Below are positions 6,571 through 13,072 of a stretch of DNA of 30,072 bases, piece by piece. The notes under the pieces were generated by a model, which saw only the letters and a list, made by a program, of their open reading frames with translations, was not told the DNA's origin and did not search any database. The position numbers and the translations under genes are program-made. Positions within the stretch are counted from its first letter, which is position 1; the number at the start of each line of letters is the position of its first letter. Source of the stretch: a virus; IMG/VR virus record IMGVR_UViG_3300046675_000555, positions 1 to 30,072 of that record; one strand, written 5' to 3'.

Positions 6571-7071
6571 ATGCCTACCGACAACGTGTGGACCCGCCAC
6601 CTCCACAAGCCCAAGACGGCGAGCAAGATCAAGAGGACCGCTACCTCCCCGCTCTATCAGTCCCTCCGCAGTGAGAGCTACAGGCTGGGCGAGCGCAATG
6701 ACTGCTCCGTCGTTGCAGTCGCCGCAGTCTGCGGGGTCTCCTATGCGGATGCCCACGCGGCCCTGGCCAAGAGAGGGCGCAAGCACAAGCGCGGCGTCTA
6801 TAACTCAATCATCATCGATGCGGTCTTAGGCTTCTCTAAGACCCTAGAGCGGATCGACCCCAAGTCGATCATCAGCAGCTACCCCGGCATCCATAAGACA
6901 CTCCAGAACGTAACCACCCATCACCCCCGCCGCTTCCCCGGCTCGTTCAATCCGTCCAAGTGCTACCTCTTGTTCATCAAAGGCCACGTGCTCGCAGTCA
7001 TGGGCGGCGAGGTCAACGACTGGACGATCAACAAGGCCAAGCGTGTGATCGCCATCTACGAAGTTAAGTGA
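6571..7071 (+). CDS. C39/papain-like fold putative cysteine peptidase, 166 aa
   Basis: The N-terminal catalytic region reads E-R-N-D-C-S-V-V-A-V-A-A with Cys45 at the start of a hydrophobic helix. A later strand-turn reads K-G-H-V-L-A-V-M with His139, followed by V-N-D-W with Asp150. This Cys...His...Asp spacing and the N-D-C-x-V-x-A-x-A-A signature match small phage proteins with the C39/papain-like peptidase fold. It could process a phage or host protein or be a non-catalytic relative. A basic tail (about 1-35) precedes the domain. The fold assignment is moderately secure; activity is inference. Confidence 0.6.
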   Translation: MPTDNVWTRHLHKPKTASKIKRTATSPLYQSLRSESYRLGERNDCSVVAVAAVCGVSYADAHAALAKRGRKHKRGVYNSIIIDAVLGFSKTLERIDPKSIISSYPGIHKTLQNVTTHHPRRFPGSFNPSKCYLLFIKGHVLAVMGGEVNDWTINKAKRVIAIYEVK

Positions 7072-7080
7072 AATAACCCC

Positions 7081-7096
7081 AAGCAAGAAAGGAAGA
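7081..7096 (+). promoter_or_regulatory. AAGCAAGAAAGGAAGA leader/RBS module
   Basis: Full-length copy of the recurring purine-rich module, placed seven bases before the ATG at 7104. The AAGGA core serves as the Shine-Dalgarno sequence; the conserved upstream AAGCAAG is not explained by ribosome binding alone. Confidence 0.55.
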
Positions 7097-7103
7097 CCCC
7101 ACC

Positions 7104-7601
7104 ATGAGTGACGCTTTCTCCAACTTCGCCGTTGACACCGACTTCGATGCTCCTCCGCAGGCTGAGCCGTCGATGCGCGGCCGGCTCTCTAACGCAATCG
7201 ATGCCTCGCGCTACATTCTCGCGGGCAAGAGCACCGTCACCCTAGTCTCCAAGAAGACCGGGGCGCGGTTTACCTACCGTATATCGGTCAGCGATGACGG
7301 GGCCTGCCACTTCGTCGCGCTGCTGTCTGGCCCGAACAACGGGGCCGACTACAAGTACCTGGGCAGGATATCCCGCGGCATCTTCTGGCTTGGCCGCAAG
7401 GTCCCCCGCGCCGACGATATCTCCCGCGACGCCCCGTCTGCCCGCGCCTTCGAGTGGACCTGGAAGAGGCTGGCCCGGCAGGTCCTGCCGGACGACCTGG
7501 AGGTCTGGCACGAGGGGTCCTGCGGTCGCTGCGGCCGCAGGCTGACCGTCCCGTCGTCCGTAGAGCGGGGCTTCGGTCCCGAGTGCGCCACTAAGATTTA
7601 A
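7104..7601 (+). CDS. DUF6011-type zinc-binding protein, 165 aa
   Basis: The C-terminus has C-G-R-C-G-R-R-L-T-V-P-S-S-V (Cys140, Cys143) followed by E-R-G-F-G-P-E-C (Cys161). This is the DUF6011 signature, a small presumed zinc-binding module common in phage and actinobacterial proteins. The central part holds a beta-rich domain (T-V-T-L-V-S-K-K-T-G-A-R-F-T-Y-R) that commonly precedes it. The biochemical role is unknown; nucleic-acid or protein binding is plausible. The start has a strong upstream purine module. Confidence 0.75.
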   Translation: MSDAFSNFAVDTDFDAPPQAEPSMRGRLSNAIDASRYILAGKSTVTLVSKKTGARFTYRISVSDDGACHFVALLSGPNNGADYKYLGRISRGIFWLGRKVPRADDISRDAPSARAFEWTWKRLARQVLPDDLEVWHEGSCGRCGRRLTVPSSVERGFGPECATKI

Positions 7602-7612
7602 AGAAAGGAAGA
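7600..7612 (+). promoter_or_regulatory. AAAGAAAGGAAGA leader/RBS module (short copy)
   Basis: A shortened copy of the recurring module that overlaps the end of the previous gene and lies eight bases before the ATG at 7621. Confidence 0.45.
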
Positions 7613-7620
7613 CCCTACCC

Positions 7621-7920
7621 ATGAGCTATGTTATGATCAACCGCGCGCCCGACGGCACGCACACCAGAGCCTTCACGAGTGAGGCAGCCGCCCTGGCCGC
7701 CCTGGCAGAGATGCTTGGCCGCAGTACAGACGACTGCGGCCTGCCCCTATGCCCCGGCCGCTCCTACTATAGCGACTGGGGCAACGTCATCACGGTAGAG
7801 CAGAGAGGCCCGGGCCACACTGCCGCCATCGAGACCAGGCTGCGCGAGGCCTTCGACGCCAGAGAGTGCGGCACTGCAACCAAGCGGCAGATCGCCCTGC
7901 TCGAGAAGTATGGGACCTGA
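7621..7920 (+). CDS. hypothetical protein, 99 aa
   Basis: No domain recognised. It is a mixed alpha/beta protein (MSYVMINRAPDGTHTRAF...) ending in T-K-R-Q-I-A-L-L-E-K-Y-G-T, which looks like the first helix of a winged-helix motif. Just past the stop, another frame continues with helix-and-wing-like sequence up to 8015, so this may be the front part of a longer protein split by a frameshift. The start has a good ribosome site. Confidence 0.6.
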   Translation: MSYVMINRAPDGTHTRAFTSEAAALAALAEMLGRSTDDCGLPLCPGRSYYSDWGNVITVEQRGPGHTAAIETRLREAFDARECGTATKRQIALLEKYGT

Positions 7921-8015
7921 GCCATGAACTCGACCGCCTGTGCGACCGCGGCGTTATCAGGTACAGCCGCCGCAAGGGCGGCTACGTCATGACCCAAGCA
8001 AGAAAGGAAGACTAA
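7917..8015 (+). pseudogene. possible frameshifted C-terminal extension of the 7621 gene
   Basis: In the -1 frame relative to the 7621 gene, the sequence reads L-S-H-E-L-D-R-L-C-D-R-G-V-I-R-Y then S-R-R-K-G-G-Y-V-M-T up to a TAA at 8013. It has no start codon of its own, yet it reads like the recognition helix and wing of a winged-helix domain. A one-base indel near 7910-7917 would join it to the upstream protein. There is no clear slippery heptamer, so a mutation or sequencing error is as likely as programmed shifting. Confidence 0.4.
7996..8011 (+). promoter_or_regulatory. AAGCAAGAAAGGAAGA leader/RBS module
   Basis: Second exact copy of the 16-base module, ending five bases before the GTG at 8017. 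Confidence 0.55.
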
Positions 8016-8016
8016 C

Positions 8017-8319
8017 GTGACCACCAAGATGTCCCTCCCCACCTGCGAGGTCCGCGTCTCTACCTTAACCGGCCTCTACTATCTTGGCTTCGGGCCAACA
8101 CGCTCGCGCTCAGAGTACAAGACCTTTAAGGGCGCCGTCAAGTCGGCCGTCCGCAAGGGATACGAGGTCCTCACCACAGAGGACCCTATGATCGAGTTTG
8201 TCAAGAACGAGAGGAAGACAAAGATCGTAACCAACCTCATGAGCGGCAGGCTCATCCGCATCGGTGTCAATACGGACCCCTGCTGTGACCCATCAACCGA
8301 GAGCTACTGGAGCAAGTAA
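8017..8319 (+). CDS. hypothetical protein, 100 aa
   Basis: GTG start right after a copy of the purine module; ATG 8029 is an alternative. The basic N-terminal half (K-T-F-K-G-A-V-K-S-A-V-R-K-G-Y-E-V-L) suggests a small alpha/beta fold. It ends D-P-C-C-D-P-S-T-E-S-Y-W-S-K. No known family. It is followed after two bases by the next small gene. Confidence 0.6.
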   Translation: MTTKMSLPTCEVRVSTLTGLYYLGFGPTRSRSEYKTFKGAVKSAVRKGYEVLTTEDPMIEFVKNERKTKIVTNLMSGRLIRIGVNTDPCCDPSTESYWSK

Positions 8320-8321
8320 AC

Positions 8322-8504
8322 ATGATGAAGGCACTGGAGATAGTGGCCGCCGACAGGTGGAACCTCCTAAGCTACAAGGCCGCCGTCCGCGCCCTCCTGG
8401 CCTCTGGCCACGCAGCCGGCCATGCCGGCTCTACCTGGGGGGACCTCCCCCAGGAGGTCCAGCGGGACCTGCTGGCCCTGTGGACGAAGAAAAGGGAGGC
8501 CTAG
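8322..8504 (+). CDS. small hypothetical protein, 60 aa
   Basis: Starts at ATG 8322 only two bases after the previous stop and ends just before a terminator hairpin. The sequence (MMKALEIVAADRWNLLSYK...) is helical, with tandem A-G-H-A residues. The function is unknown; it is the last gene of this sub-operon. Confidence 0.6.
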   Translation: MMKALEIVAADRWNLLSYKAAVRALLASGHAAGHAGSTWGDLPQEVQRDLLALWTKKREA

Positions 8505-8544
8505 GGGCCTCCAGGGGTAGGGCTATAACCCTCCTCCCCGGCTG

Positions 8545-8568
8545 GGCCCCCCCAGAGGGGCCTCTTTT
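8545..8568 (+). terminator. intrinsic terminator
   Basis: GGCCCC (8545-8550) pairs with GGGGCC (8557-8562) around a six-base loop and is followed by TCTTTT. It closes the unit ending with the gene at 8504 and is followed at once by the next leader module. Confidence 0.65.
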
Positions 8569-8570
8569 AC

Positions 8571-8586
8571 AAGCAAGAAAGGAAAG
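8571..8586 (+). promoter_or_regulatory. AAGCAAGAAAGGAAAG leader/RBS module
   Basis: A copy of the module directly after a terminator and six bases before the ATG at 8593. Its presence just downstream of a terminator suggests it can mark the start of a new transcript or a processed 5' end. Confidence 0.55.
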
Positions 8587-8592
8587 AAACCC

Positions 8593-9195
8593 ATGCAGTA
8601 CGTCATTAAGAACCACAATGCCCTCATAGGGGAGGCGTTTGCCTTCCTGTGGAGGGACAACCTCAGCCGCCAAAAGAGCGAGGCTGGGAGCTACAACCCC
8701 GGCCAGTACTACTACGTTACCGCCTCCGACGTCGAGGCCCAGGTCCGCCTGTTCATCGAGGAGGACCTGGAGCACGTGGAGCGGGGCAGCAAGGGGCGGG
8801 CCTGGGGGCGAGGCTATAGTCGCATCACCGTGAGGGGCAACCTACTCAGCGATGTCCGCAAGTGGCTGCTCTGCAACCTGAGCCTGGAGCGCCATAACTT
8901 CGGCAGGGGCCACGTCAGTGGGATGCGATTTCGCCCTAGAGGCGCACCGCTCCACCCCTCTGAGGTCCAGACCATGGAGAGGAGAGAGAGGCGCAAGGCC
9001 AATGGCCCGGTGATCCACTTTAAGGCGAGGGCCAAGGGTGGCTCGCTGCTCTGCTCAATCAAGCCGAGGTCCCCGTGGTCGCGGCACAAGCACCGCGTCT
9101 ACTCTACGGAGGCCCAGAAGGAGGTGACTTGTCCCCGCTGCGCTAAGGCCCTCTCCGAGGGACGCAGCCAACCAAAGTGGTGGGTAGGCAAATGA
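8593..9195 (+). CDS. hypothetical protein with C-terminal CxxC, 200 aa
   Basis: The N-terminal half is mixed, with aromatic residues (G-Q-Y-Y-Y-V-T). The C-terminal 60 residues are very basic and include S-L-L-C-S-I-K-P-R-S...V-T-C-P-R-C-A-K-A-L, where Cys pairs could bind zinc. The overall charge suggests nucleic-acid binding, which is inference. The start follows the purine module, and the stop overlaps the next gene as ATGA. Confidence 0.6.
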   Translation: MQYVIKNHNALIGEAFAFLWRDNLSRQKSEAGSYNPGQYYYVTASDVEAQVRLFIEEDLEHVERGSKGRAWGRGYSRITVRGNLLSDVRKWLLCNLSLERHNFGRGHVSGMRFRPRGAPLHPSEVQTMERRERRKANGPVIHFKARAKGGSLLCSIKPRSPWSRHKHRVYSTEAQKEVTCPRCAKALSEGRSQPKWWVGK

Positions 9196-9371
9196 AGATG
9201 AACAACGCTAAGCCTTTCGTCTGCTCGATCTGCCAGAGGGAGGTCACCGATGAGTGGGGCAACAACCCCGCCCCCATCTGCGAGGGGAGGTGCTGCGACG
9301 AGTGCGACCTCTCTATCGTCCTGCCCGCACGCATTCGCCGACTGAACAGGGAGAAGATACGTGGCCTTTAA
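9192..9371 (+). CDS. small zinc-finger-type phage protein, 59 aa
   Basis: Starts at ATG 9192, overlapping the previous stop (ATGA). Cys residues are arranged F-V-C-S-I-C-Q-R-E-V...C-E-G-R-C-C-D-E-C, a treble-clef or zinc-ribbon pattern, with G-N-N-P-A-P between and V-L-P-A-R-I after the last Cys. This resembles a widespread family of short phage proteins with the same G-N-N-P and C-C-D-E-C-N/D elements, of unknown function. Confidence 0.7.
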   Translation: MKMNNAKPFVCSICQREVTDEWGNNPAPICEGRCCDECDLSIVLPARIRRLNREKIRGL

Positions 9372-9591
9372 CATGTGTAGCCCGTCGGAGGATGCCGAGG
9401 AGGTCCTCGTCGATGCACTCGATGCCACTCTCAAGCTGATCGGGATCGCACTAGAGGAGGACAAGTTTGAGCTCCTCTCCCTGTGGTTCCTAGGGCAGAT
9501 GAGTACCGCCTATAGCGCTGGCTACAGGGAGGCTAAGGGCGAGGAGGAGCTATTCAGGGACCTCTTTGAGGAGAGCAAGAGTGGACTGTAA
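9361..9591 (+). CDS. hypothetical acidic helical protein, 76 aa
   Basis: GTG start overlapping the previous gene by 11 bases, with an ATG four codons later as an alternative. The product is acidic and helical (D-A-E-E-V-L-V-D-A-L...E-E-L-F-R-D-L-F-E-E) without a known domain. It is the last gene before the cargo region with sorting-signal proteins. Confidence 0.6.
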   Translation: MAFNMCSPSEDAEEVLVDALDATLKLIGIALEEDKFELLSLWFLGQMSTAYSAGYREAKGEEELFRDLFEESKSGL

Positions 9592-9666
9592 CCACGCCTG
9601 AGGGATTAAAGATTGCACTCGATGCGTCTCCCCCAGGCGGGCGGCGCATCAGGGGCAATCCCGCCC

Positions 9667-9687
9667 AAAAGGCCAAGGAGGCCTTTT
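9667..9687 (+). terminator. hairpin that doubles as terminator and RBS-masking stem
   Basis: AAAAGGCC (9667-9674) pairs perfectly with GGCCTTTT (9680-9687), with loop AAGGA. The stem ends in a T-run, as in an intrinsic terminator. The best Shine-Dalgarno for the next gene, AAGGAGG (9675-9681), lies in the loop and the first stem bases, about ten bases before ATG 9692. The same element could end upstream transcription and control translation of the secreted protein. Confidence 0.6.
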
Positions 9688-9691
9688 CCTG

Positions 9692-10336
9692 ATGAAGAAA
9701 CTTTTGCTCATGGCTACAGTGGCAGTCCTGGCATTCGCCAGTCCAGCTGCGGCTGACGTCATCATCGACAACCACCTCAGCGGTACCGGCGACAACGTGG
9801 TGTTCGACAGCTTCAACAGTGTCACCAATGTTGCAGTCGGCAGCTTTAACGGGCAGCATCAAGGGCTCGTTGACTTCAGTTGCTTGGGCGGCTGCCTCGG
9901 TTTCACTGGAGCGGCGAACGGCAACGACATCAAGATCGCCGACACCAACGACCTGAAAGTTCAGGTCTTCGACACGACCGGCCTTCACGTGTTGCAGACG
10001 CAAACCGATGTCTTTTCTTTGAAGGGCAGCGGAGATGCGACTGCGTTCGTGATCGCTGACGAAGCGAACGGCACCCAGAAGCTGTTCACGTTCGCTCTCG
10101 GTACGCTAAGTCTGTCGTCACAGTCCGGTTTCACCCTGAGCGCAATCAACGGCGAAACAATCGACTCGTTCAGGGTCGCCACAACCGGCAACCTCACGGA
10201 CTTCGAGCACTACCGGATCGACGTCGCAGCAGCGGCGGTTCCTGGCCCGGTCGTGGGTGCGGGACTGCCGGGGCTGATTACTGCGTGTCTCGGCCTCTGG
10301 GGATTGCAGCGTCGGCGACGTACACTGCAAGCGTAG
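9692..10336 (+). CDS. secreted protein with PEP-CTERM-like sorting tail, 214 aa
   Basis: An N-terminal signal peptide of about 21 residues (MKKLLLMATVAVLAF...A-A-A) is followed by a beta-rich Gly/Asn/Thr domain like many exported PEP-CTERM proteins. The C-terminus has a tripartite sorting signal: V-P-G-P-V-V-G-A-G-L-P-G-L from residue 183, a hydrophobic stretch with W, then R-R-R-R. In the known system such tails are handled by a host exosortase and the protein goes to the cell surface or matrix. The neighbour at 10459 carries the same tail. Presence in phage DNA is unusual; it may alter the host surface, for example to block other phages (inference). Confidence 0.75.
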   Translation: MKKLLLMATVAVLAFASPAAADVIIDNHLSGTGDNVVFDSFNSVTNVAVGSFNGQHQGLVDFSCLGGCLGFTGAANGNDIKIADTNDLKVQVFDTTGLHVLQTQTDVFSLKGSGDATAFVIADEANGTQKLFTFALGTLSLSSQSGFTLSAINGETIDSFRVATTGNLTDFEHYRIDVAAAAVPGPVVGAGLPGLITACLGLWGLQRRRRTLQA

Positions 10337-10458
10337 TATCGTTTTGACCCTGCCCTAAGTCGGGACCGGACGGGAGGTTAGACTAAGAGAGGGCACGACC
10401 ATTGACCGTTCCGGCGGTAGGTACGGCCCTCGCCTTCACATACAGGAGTGATCAAGAT

Positions 10459-11130
10459 ATGAGACGGCTACTTCTAGCCTCTGCGGCCGTGCTGGCGCTA
10501 TCCGCACCAGCTCTAGCCGATACCTACCAGATGGACAGCTTCACTGTGAATGCGGGGGAGCAGAATGTCCACATAACCTCGCCGATCGACCTGACCGTTC
10601 AGGCTGGAGATATCACGCTGCATTCAGCTACGCAGGGTGACCTGCTTGTCTGGTGCCTCGATCTGACTGACCTATTGTTCCAGCCATACAAATTCAACGA
10701 GACGGTCTATGGCGGGGGCAACCTTCCGGGTCTTCCGGCCGGTGGCCTGAGCGCTGTGCAAATCCGTGAGATCGCCTCACTGATGAAATTTGGCTTGACG
10801 GTCAACCCCGACGCGGACAATGACGCGGCGGTACAACTCGCGATCTGGAAAACGGAGTATGGCAACGCCTTTACCGACACTGGCTTGTCTGCGTCGCTTT
10901 CGGCCAAGGTGGCACTCCTACTGCTCGATGCGGCCAACGGAGGCCTGATCGACTGTCCGACCTGTACCCTCACCGTACTGTCGGACGCCGTGAGTGCGCC
11001 CAATCAGGCACTTGGCTTTGCGTCAGTACCAGTTCCTGCCCCAATCGTTGGGGCGGGTCTACCTGGGCTGATCGCAGGATGCCTCGGTCTCTGGGGTCTC
11101 CAGAAGCGTCGGCGTAGCAAGCTCGCATAA
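10459..11130 (+). CDS. secreted thioester-domain-like protein with PEP-CTERM-like tail, 223 aa
   Basis: Start ATG 10459 with AGGAG upstream; a signal peptide of 20 residues ends A-L-A-D. The domain contains V-W-C-L-D-L (Cys66) and A-A-V-Q-L-A-I-W-K-T-E-Y-G (Gln126). This Cys/Gln pairing with Q-x-A-I-W is the signature of thioester domains, which form an internal Cys-Gln bond able to attach covalently to amines on surfaces. The C-terminal tail (191-219) has P-A-P-I-V-G-A-G-L-P-G-L, a hydrophobic helix and K-R-R-R. Together with its neighbour it forms a two-gene surface-protein cassette closed by a terminator. The thioester call rests on motifs read by eye. Confidence 0.7.
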   Translation: MRRLLLASAAVLALSAPALADTYQMDSFTVNAGEQNVHITSPIDLTVQAGDITLHSATQGDLLVWCLDLTDLLFQPYKFNETVYGGGNLPGLPAGGLSAVQIREIASLMKFGLTVNPDADNDAAVQLAIWKTEYGNAFTDTGLSASLSAKVALLLLDAANGGLIDCPTCTLTVLSDAVSAPNQALGFASVPVPAPIVGAGLPGLIAGCLGLWGLQKRRRSKLA

Positions 11131-11140
11131 AGCTAACTTG

Positions 11141-11174
11141 CCCTGGCGGGGGCTTGCTCCTGCCGGGGTCTTTT
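11141..11174 (+). terminator. intrinsic terminator after the secreted-protein pair
   Basis: CCCTGGCGGG (11141-11150) pairs with CCTGCCGGGG (11159-11168), with two G-U wobbles, and is followed by TCTTTTC. Confidence 0.7.
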
Positions 11175-11183
11175 CTTCACTAC

Positions 11184-11257
11184 CGGCAGCGAGTGAAGCC
11201 GCTGCCGTAAGGCCCCGAGGCTCTCTTTAGGGTCCCCGCCCTTCTGGGAGCCTCGGG
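11184..11257 (+). other. two further hairpins in the 11131-11280 gap
   Basis: CGGCAGCG (11184-11191) pairs with CGCTGCCG (11200-11207), and CCCGAGGCTC (11214-11223) pairs perfectly with GAGCCTCGGG (11248-11257). With the terminator upstream this makes three stems in 120 bases between the secreted-protein genes and the next small gene. Neither has a long T-run; they may form a structured leader. Confidence 0.5.
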
Positions 11258-11280
11258 TATTTCAAAATAGGAGAAGGAAT

Positions 11281-11487
11281 ATGGGACGACCTAGCTACTA
11301 CGACGACAACTACGGCCACTGGGAGATCAATGGCGAGGAGGACCTCGAGTACTACCGACAGACCCAAGCGGCGAGCGTCAGGAAGAAGTGCAGCGGCTGT
11401 GGCAGGACGGTAAAGATCAAGCCAGACTACGCCTACTGCAACGGCTGCGCAGAGAAGATCGAGAGAGGATGGGATGTGGGAGGTTAG
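11281..11487 (+). CDS. small zinc-ribbon protein, 68 aa
   Basis: C-terminal C-S-G-C-G-R-T-V-K-I...Y-C-N-G-C-A-E-K-I forms a four-Cys zinc ribbon. The N-terminal part is Tyr/Asp-rich. Such short ribbons are common in phages and bind nucleic acid or protein. A good ribosome site, AGGAGAAGGA, lies just before the ATG. Confidence 0.7.
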   Translation: MGRPSYYDDNYGHWEINGEEDLEYYRQTQAASVRKKCSGCGRTVKIKPDYAYCNGCAEKIERGWDVGG

Positions 11488-11578
11488 CAGTGGTGAGGCC
11501 CTCGAGGCCTGTTTCTTCTTGGGGCTAGTTCTATCGAGCTGGCTCTGCCTGTACATCATAAGCAAGAAAGGAACGTGA
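11474..11578 (+). CDS. 34-residue single-pass membrane peptide
   Basis: Starts at ATG 11474 inside the end of the zinc-ribbon gene and runs 34 codons. A hydrophobic segment (A-C-F-F-L-G-L-V-L-S-S-W-L-C-L-Y-I-I) is followed by S-K-K-G-T, a typical N-out/C-in single transmembrane helix with a positive inside tail. Its 3' end contains a copy of the AAGCAAGAAAGGAA module. Small membrane peptides of this kind in phages may be lysis or exclusion factors; here the function is unknown. Confidence 0.5.
   Translation: MWEVSSGEALEACFFLGLVLSSWLCLYIISKKGT
11560..11573 (+). promoter_or_regulatory. AAGCAAGAAAGGAA module copy
   Basis: An exact copy of the module, lying in the 3' end of the membrane-peptide frame and followed by GTG 11575, which opens only 16 codons. 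It may be a remnant of a gene start or may serve a role other than translation initiation. Confidence 0.45.
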
Positions 11579-11660
11579 ACGGTGCCGCACCGATTGCGCT
11601 GTATATGTGCACGCAGCGCAGTTAGGGCGACATTGCCCAAACCAGGAAAGGACTACTCCT

Positions 11661-12053
11661 ATGGCTGAAACTAAACGCGAGCTCCGCGTAGCTCCTCCCC
11701 TCCCCGACAATATTGACGATTGGACGCGGCACATCAAGGCCGAGCGCACTCTCAATGATGCGGTGGAGGATATCCACAGGGTCTTGGTTAATGAAGACCC
11801 TAAGTATCGCGCACTCCTGCGGGCTACCTATGATGCCCACGCCGTAGAGGGATCACTGTCCATGGACAATGCCCTAGCGGCGATGGCGATCCGCAAGAAG
11901 GCTGAGGATACCAACAACAGTGAAGTCGCCGAGGAGAAGCTCGCGGTCATTAACATGGCGCTTGGCGTTGTGTTGAGGCGCTATAAGGCTTCTCGCAAGC
12001 AGCGACGCAACACCATTGGTGGAGAGGAGGTCCCACCAGAGAATAACGATTAA
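11661..12053 (+). CDS. hypothetical helical protein, 130 aa
   Basis: ATG 11661 is preceded by GGAAAGGA. The protein is rich in helix-forming residues (T-L-N-D-A-V-E-D-I-H-R-V-L, R-K-K-A-E-D-T-N-N-S-E-V) with a basic region near the end (R-R-Y-K-A-S-R-K-Q-R-R). No domain recognised. It precedes the helix-turn-helix gene and is separated from it by a terminator. Confidence 0.6.
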   Translation: MAETKRELRVAPPLPDNIDDWTRHIKAERTLNDAVEDIHRVLVNEDPKYRALLRATYDAHAVEGSLSMDNALAAMAIRKKAEDTNNSEVAEEKLAVINMALGVVLRRYKASRKQRRNTIGGEEVPPENND

Positions 12054-12074
12054 ATCTCTTCACTTACTATACAG

Positions 12075-12099
12075 CCGGGGCGCAAATGCCCCGGTTCTT
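12075..12099 (+). terminator. intrinsic terminator
   Basis: CCGGGGC (12075-12081) pairs perfectly with GCCCCGG (12088-12094) around a six-base loop, followed by TTCTT. Confidence 0.65.
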
Positions 12100-12142
12100 A
12101 CGCATGCATGGTGCCGCGTGAAACAAAGAAAAGGATCAAAAA

Positions 12143-13021
12143 ATGAAATGCGTATGTCCTATGGGCGGGGATCGGACCTGCCCCGACGACTGCCCCCTTG
12201 CGGTATGGGCTGGCCTATCGAAAACCGACCGCAAGGCTCAACGTAAGTCCGTAGCCGAGAGACTTTATAGGCAGGGCTTGACGATGGAGCAGATCGCGAC
12301 CCAGCTTGGCGTGAGCCACATGACTATCGTCCGCGATCTCAGGGAATTTGAACATAATGTTCAAATTAAACCTGCTAAGACCGAGCGCAATCCCAAGGGT
12401 GCGGGCCGCCCCAAGGGCAAGAAGACAGCCAAGCGAGCCCCGCGTAAGGAGGGGGAGAAGCAGGCGCAGCGCTCCGTCAATGCCCGACCAGAGGACTGGG
12501 ACCAGTTCAAGGCTAAGGCCATAGCGGAAGGGAAAACGGCTGCACAGAAACTAGGCGAGCTCGTTGCCGAGCCAGTGATCGATCCGACATCACTATCCAT
12601 GACGGCGCAGCAGAAGCTAGACATTGCATTACGGCAACAGAAGAACCGCAACGACGCAATTTTTGAGCAACGAGTTCGCGGTGAAGTTGTCAGGCGCGTT
12701 GACGAGATCATGCTGCCCCTCTGGAAAGAGCGCATCGAGGAGGCCAAGAACCTCTACGTGGGCCGCAGGGGGATCATGGATAAGGTGACGTATAATCTCA
12801 TCTGGGGCTGCCTTCACCCCGATAGTCGTCTATCCACCAGCCCTGAGAGGCTCGCCAAGGCGTTCAATGCATTCGAGTCATTTGAGAAGCGACTCCTCGC
12901 TGAGAAGGACTCGCCAACCAATATGCCGGACATACCGGACAACCTCGCGGCCTGGGATAAGATGAAGGCAGAGGCGCAAAAGAGTAGACGCGCTAATCGC
13001 AATGCTGTGAAGCGCCGATAA
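12143..13021 (+). CDS. helix-turn-helix DNA-binding protein, 292 aa
   Basis: An N-terminal Cys cluster (C3, C5, C13, C17 within C-V-C-P-M-G-G-D-R-T-C-P-D-D-C) is followed by a helix-turn-helix at residues 46-68 (L-T-M-E-Q-I-A-T-Q-L-G-V-S-H-M-T-I-V-R-D-L). Next come a very basic linker (P-K-G-K-K-T-A-K-R-A-P-R-K) and a long helical C-terminal domain. The helix-turn-helix resembles those of replication or partition regulators. A perfect 23-bp palindrome lies in the gene just after the helix-turn-helix codons, a possible own binding site. AAGGA stands seven bases before the ATG. It is likely a sequence-specific regulator. Confidence 0.75.
   Translation: MKCVCPMGGDRTCPDDCPLAVWAGLSKTDRKAQRKSVAERLYRQGLTMEQIATQLGVSHMTIVRDLREFEHNVQIKPAKTERNPKGAGRPKGKKTAKRAPRKEGEKQAQRSVNARPEDWDQFKAKAIAEGKTAAQKLGELVAEPVIDPTSLSMTAQQKLDIALRQQKNRNDAIFEQRVRGEVVRRVDEIMLPLWKERIEEAKNLYVGRRGIMDKVTYNLIWGCLHPDSRLSTSPERLAKAFNAFESFEKRLLAEKDSPTNMPDIPDNLAAWDKMKAEAQKSRRANRNAVKRR
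12345..12367. promoter_or_regulatory. perfect 23-bp palindrome (11-1-11) inside the HTH gene
   Basis: The arm AATTTGAACAT at 12345-12355, a central A and the exact reverse complement at 12357-12367. It is AT-rich in a GC-rich neighbourhood and lies within the coding region directly after the helix-turn-helix codons. It could be the operator of the encoded protein, an autoregulatory roadblock, or a partition-type site; its sequence is not the classic parS. Confidence 0.65.
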
Positions 13022-13072
13022 AAATGAGGAGCCACCGGTGACCGACGACCTAATGTAAGGATGGCAGCGCAG

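Noticed and set aside
11575-11625. 16-codon frame after the 11560 module
   Set aside because: Too short and without features; could be a leader peptide but nothing supports it.
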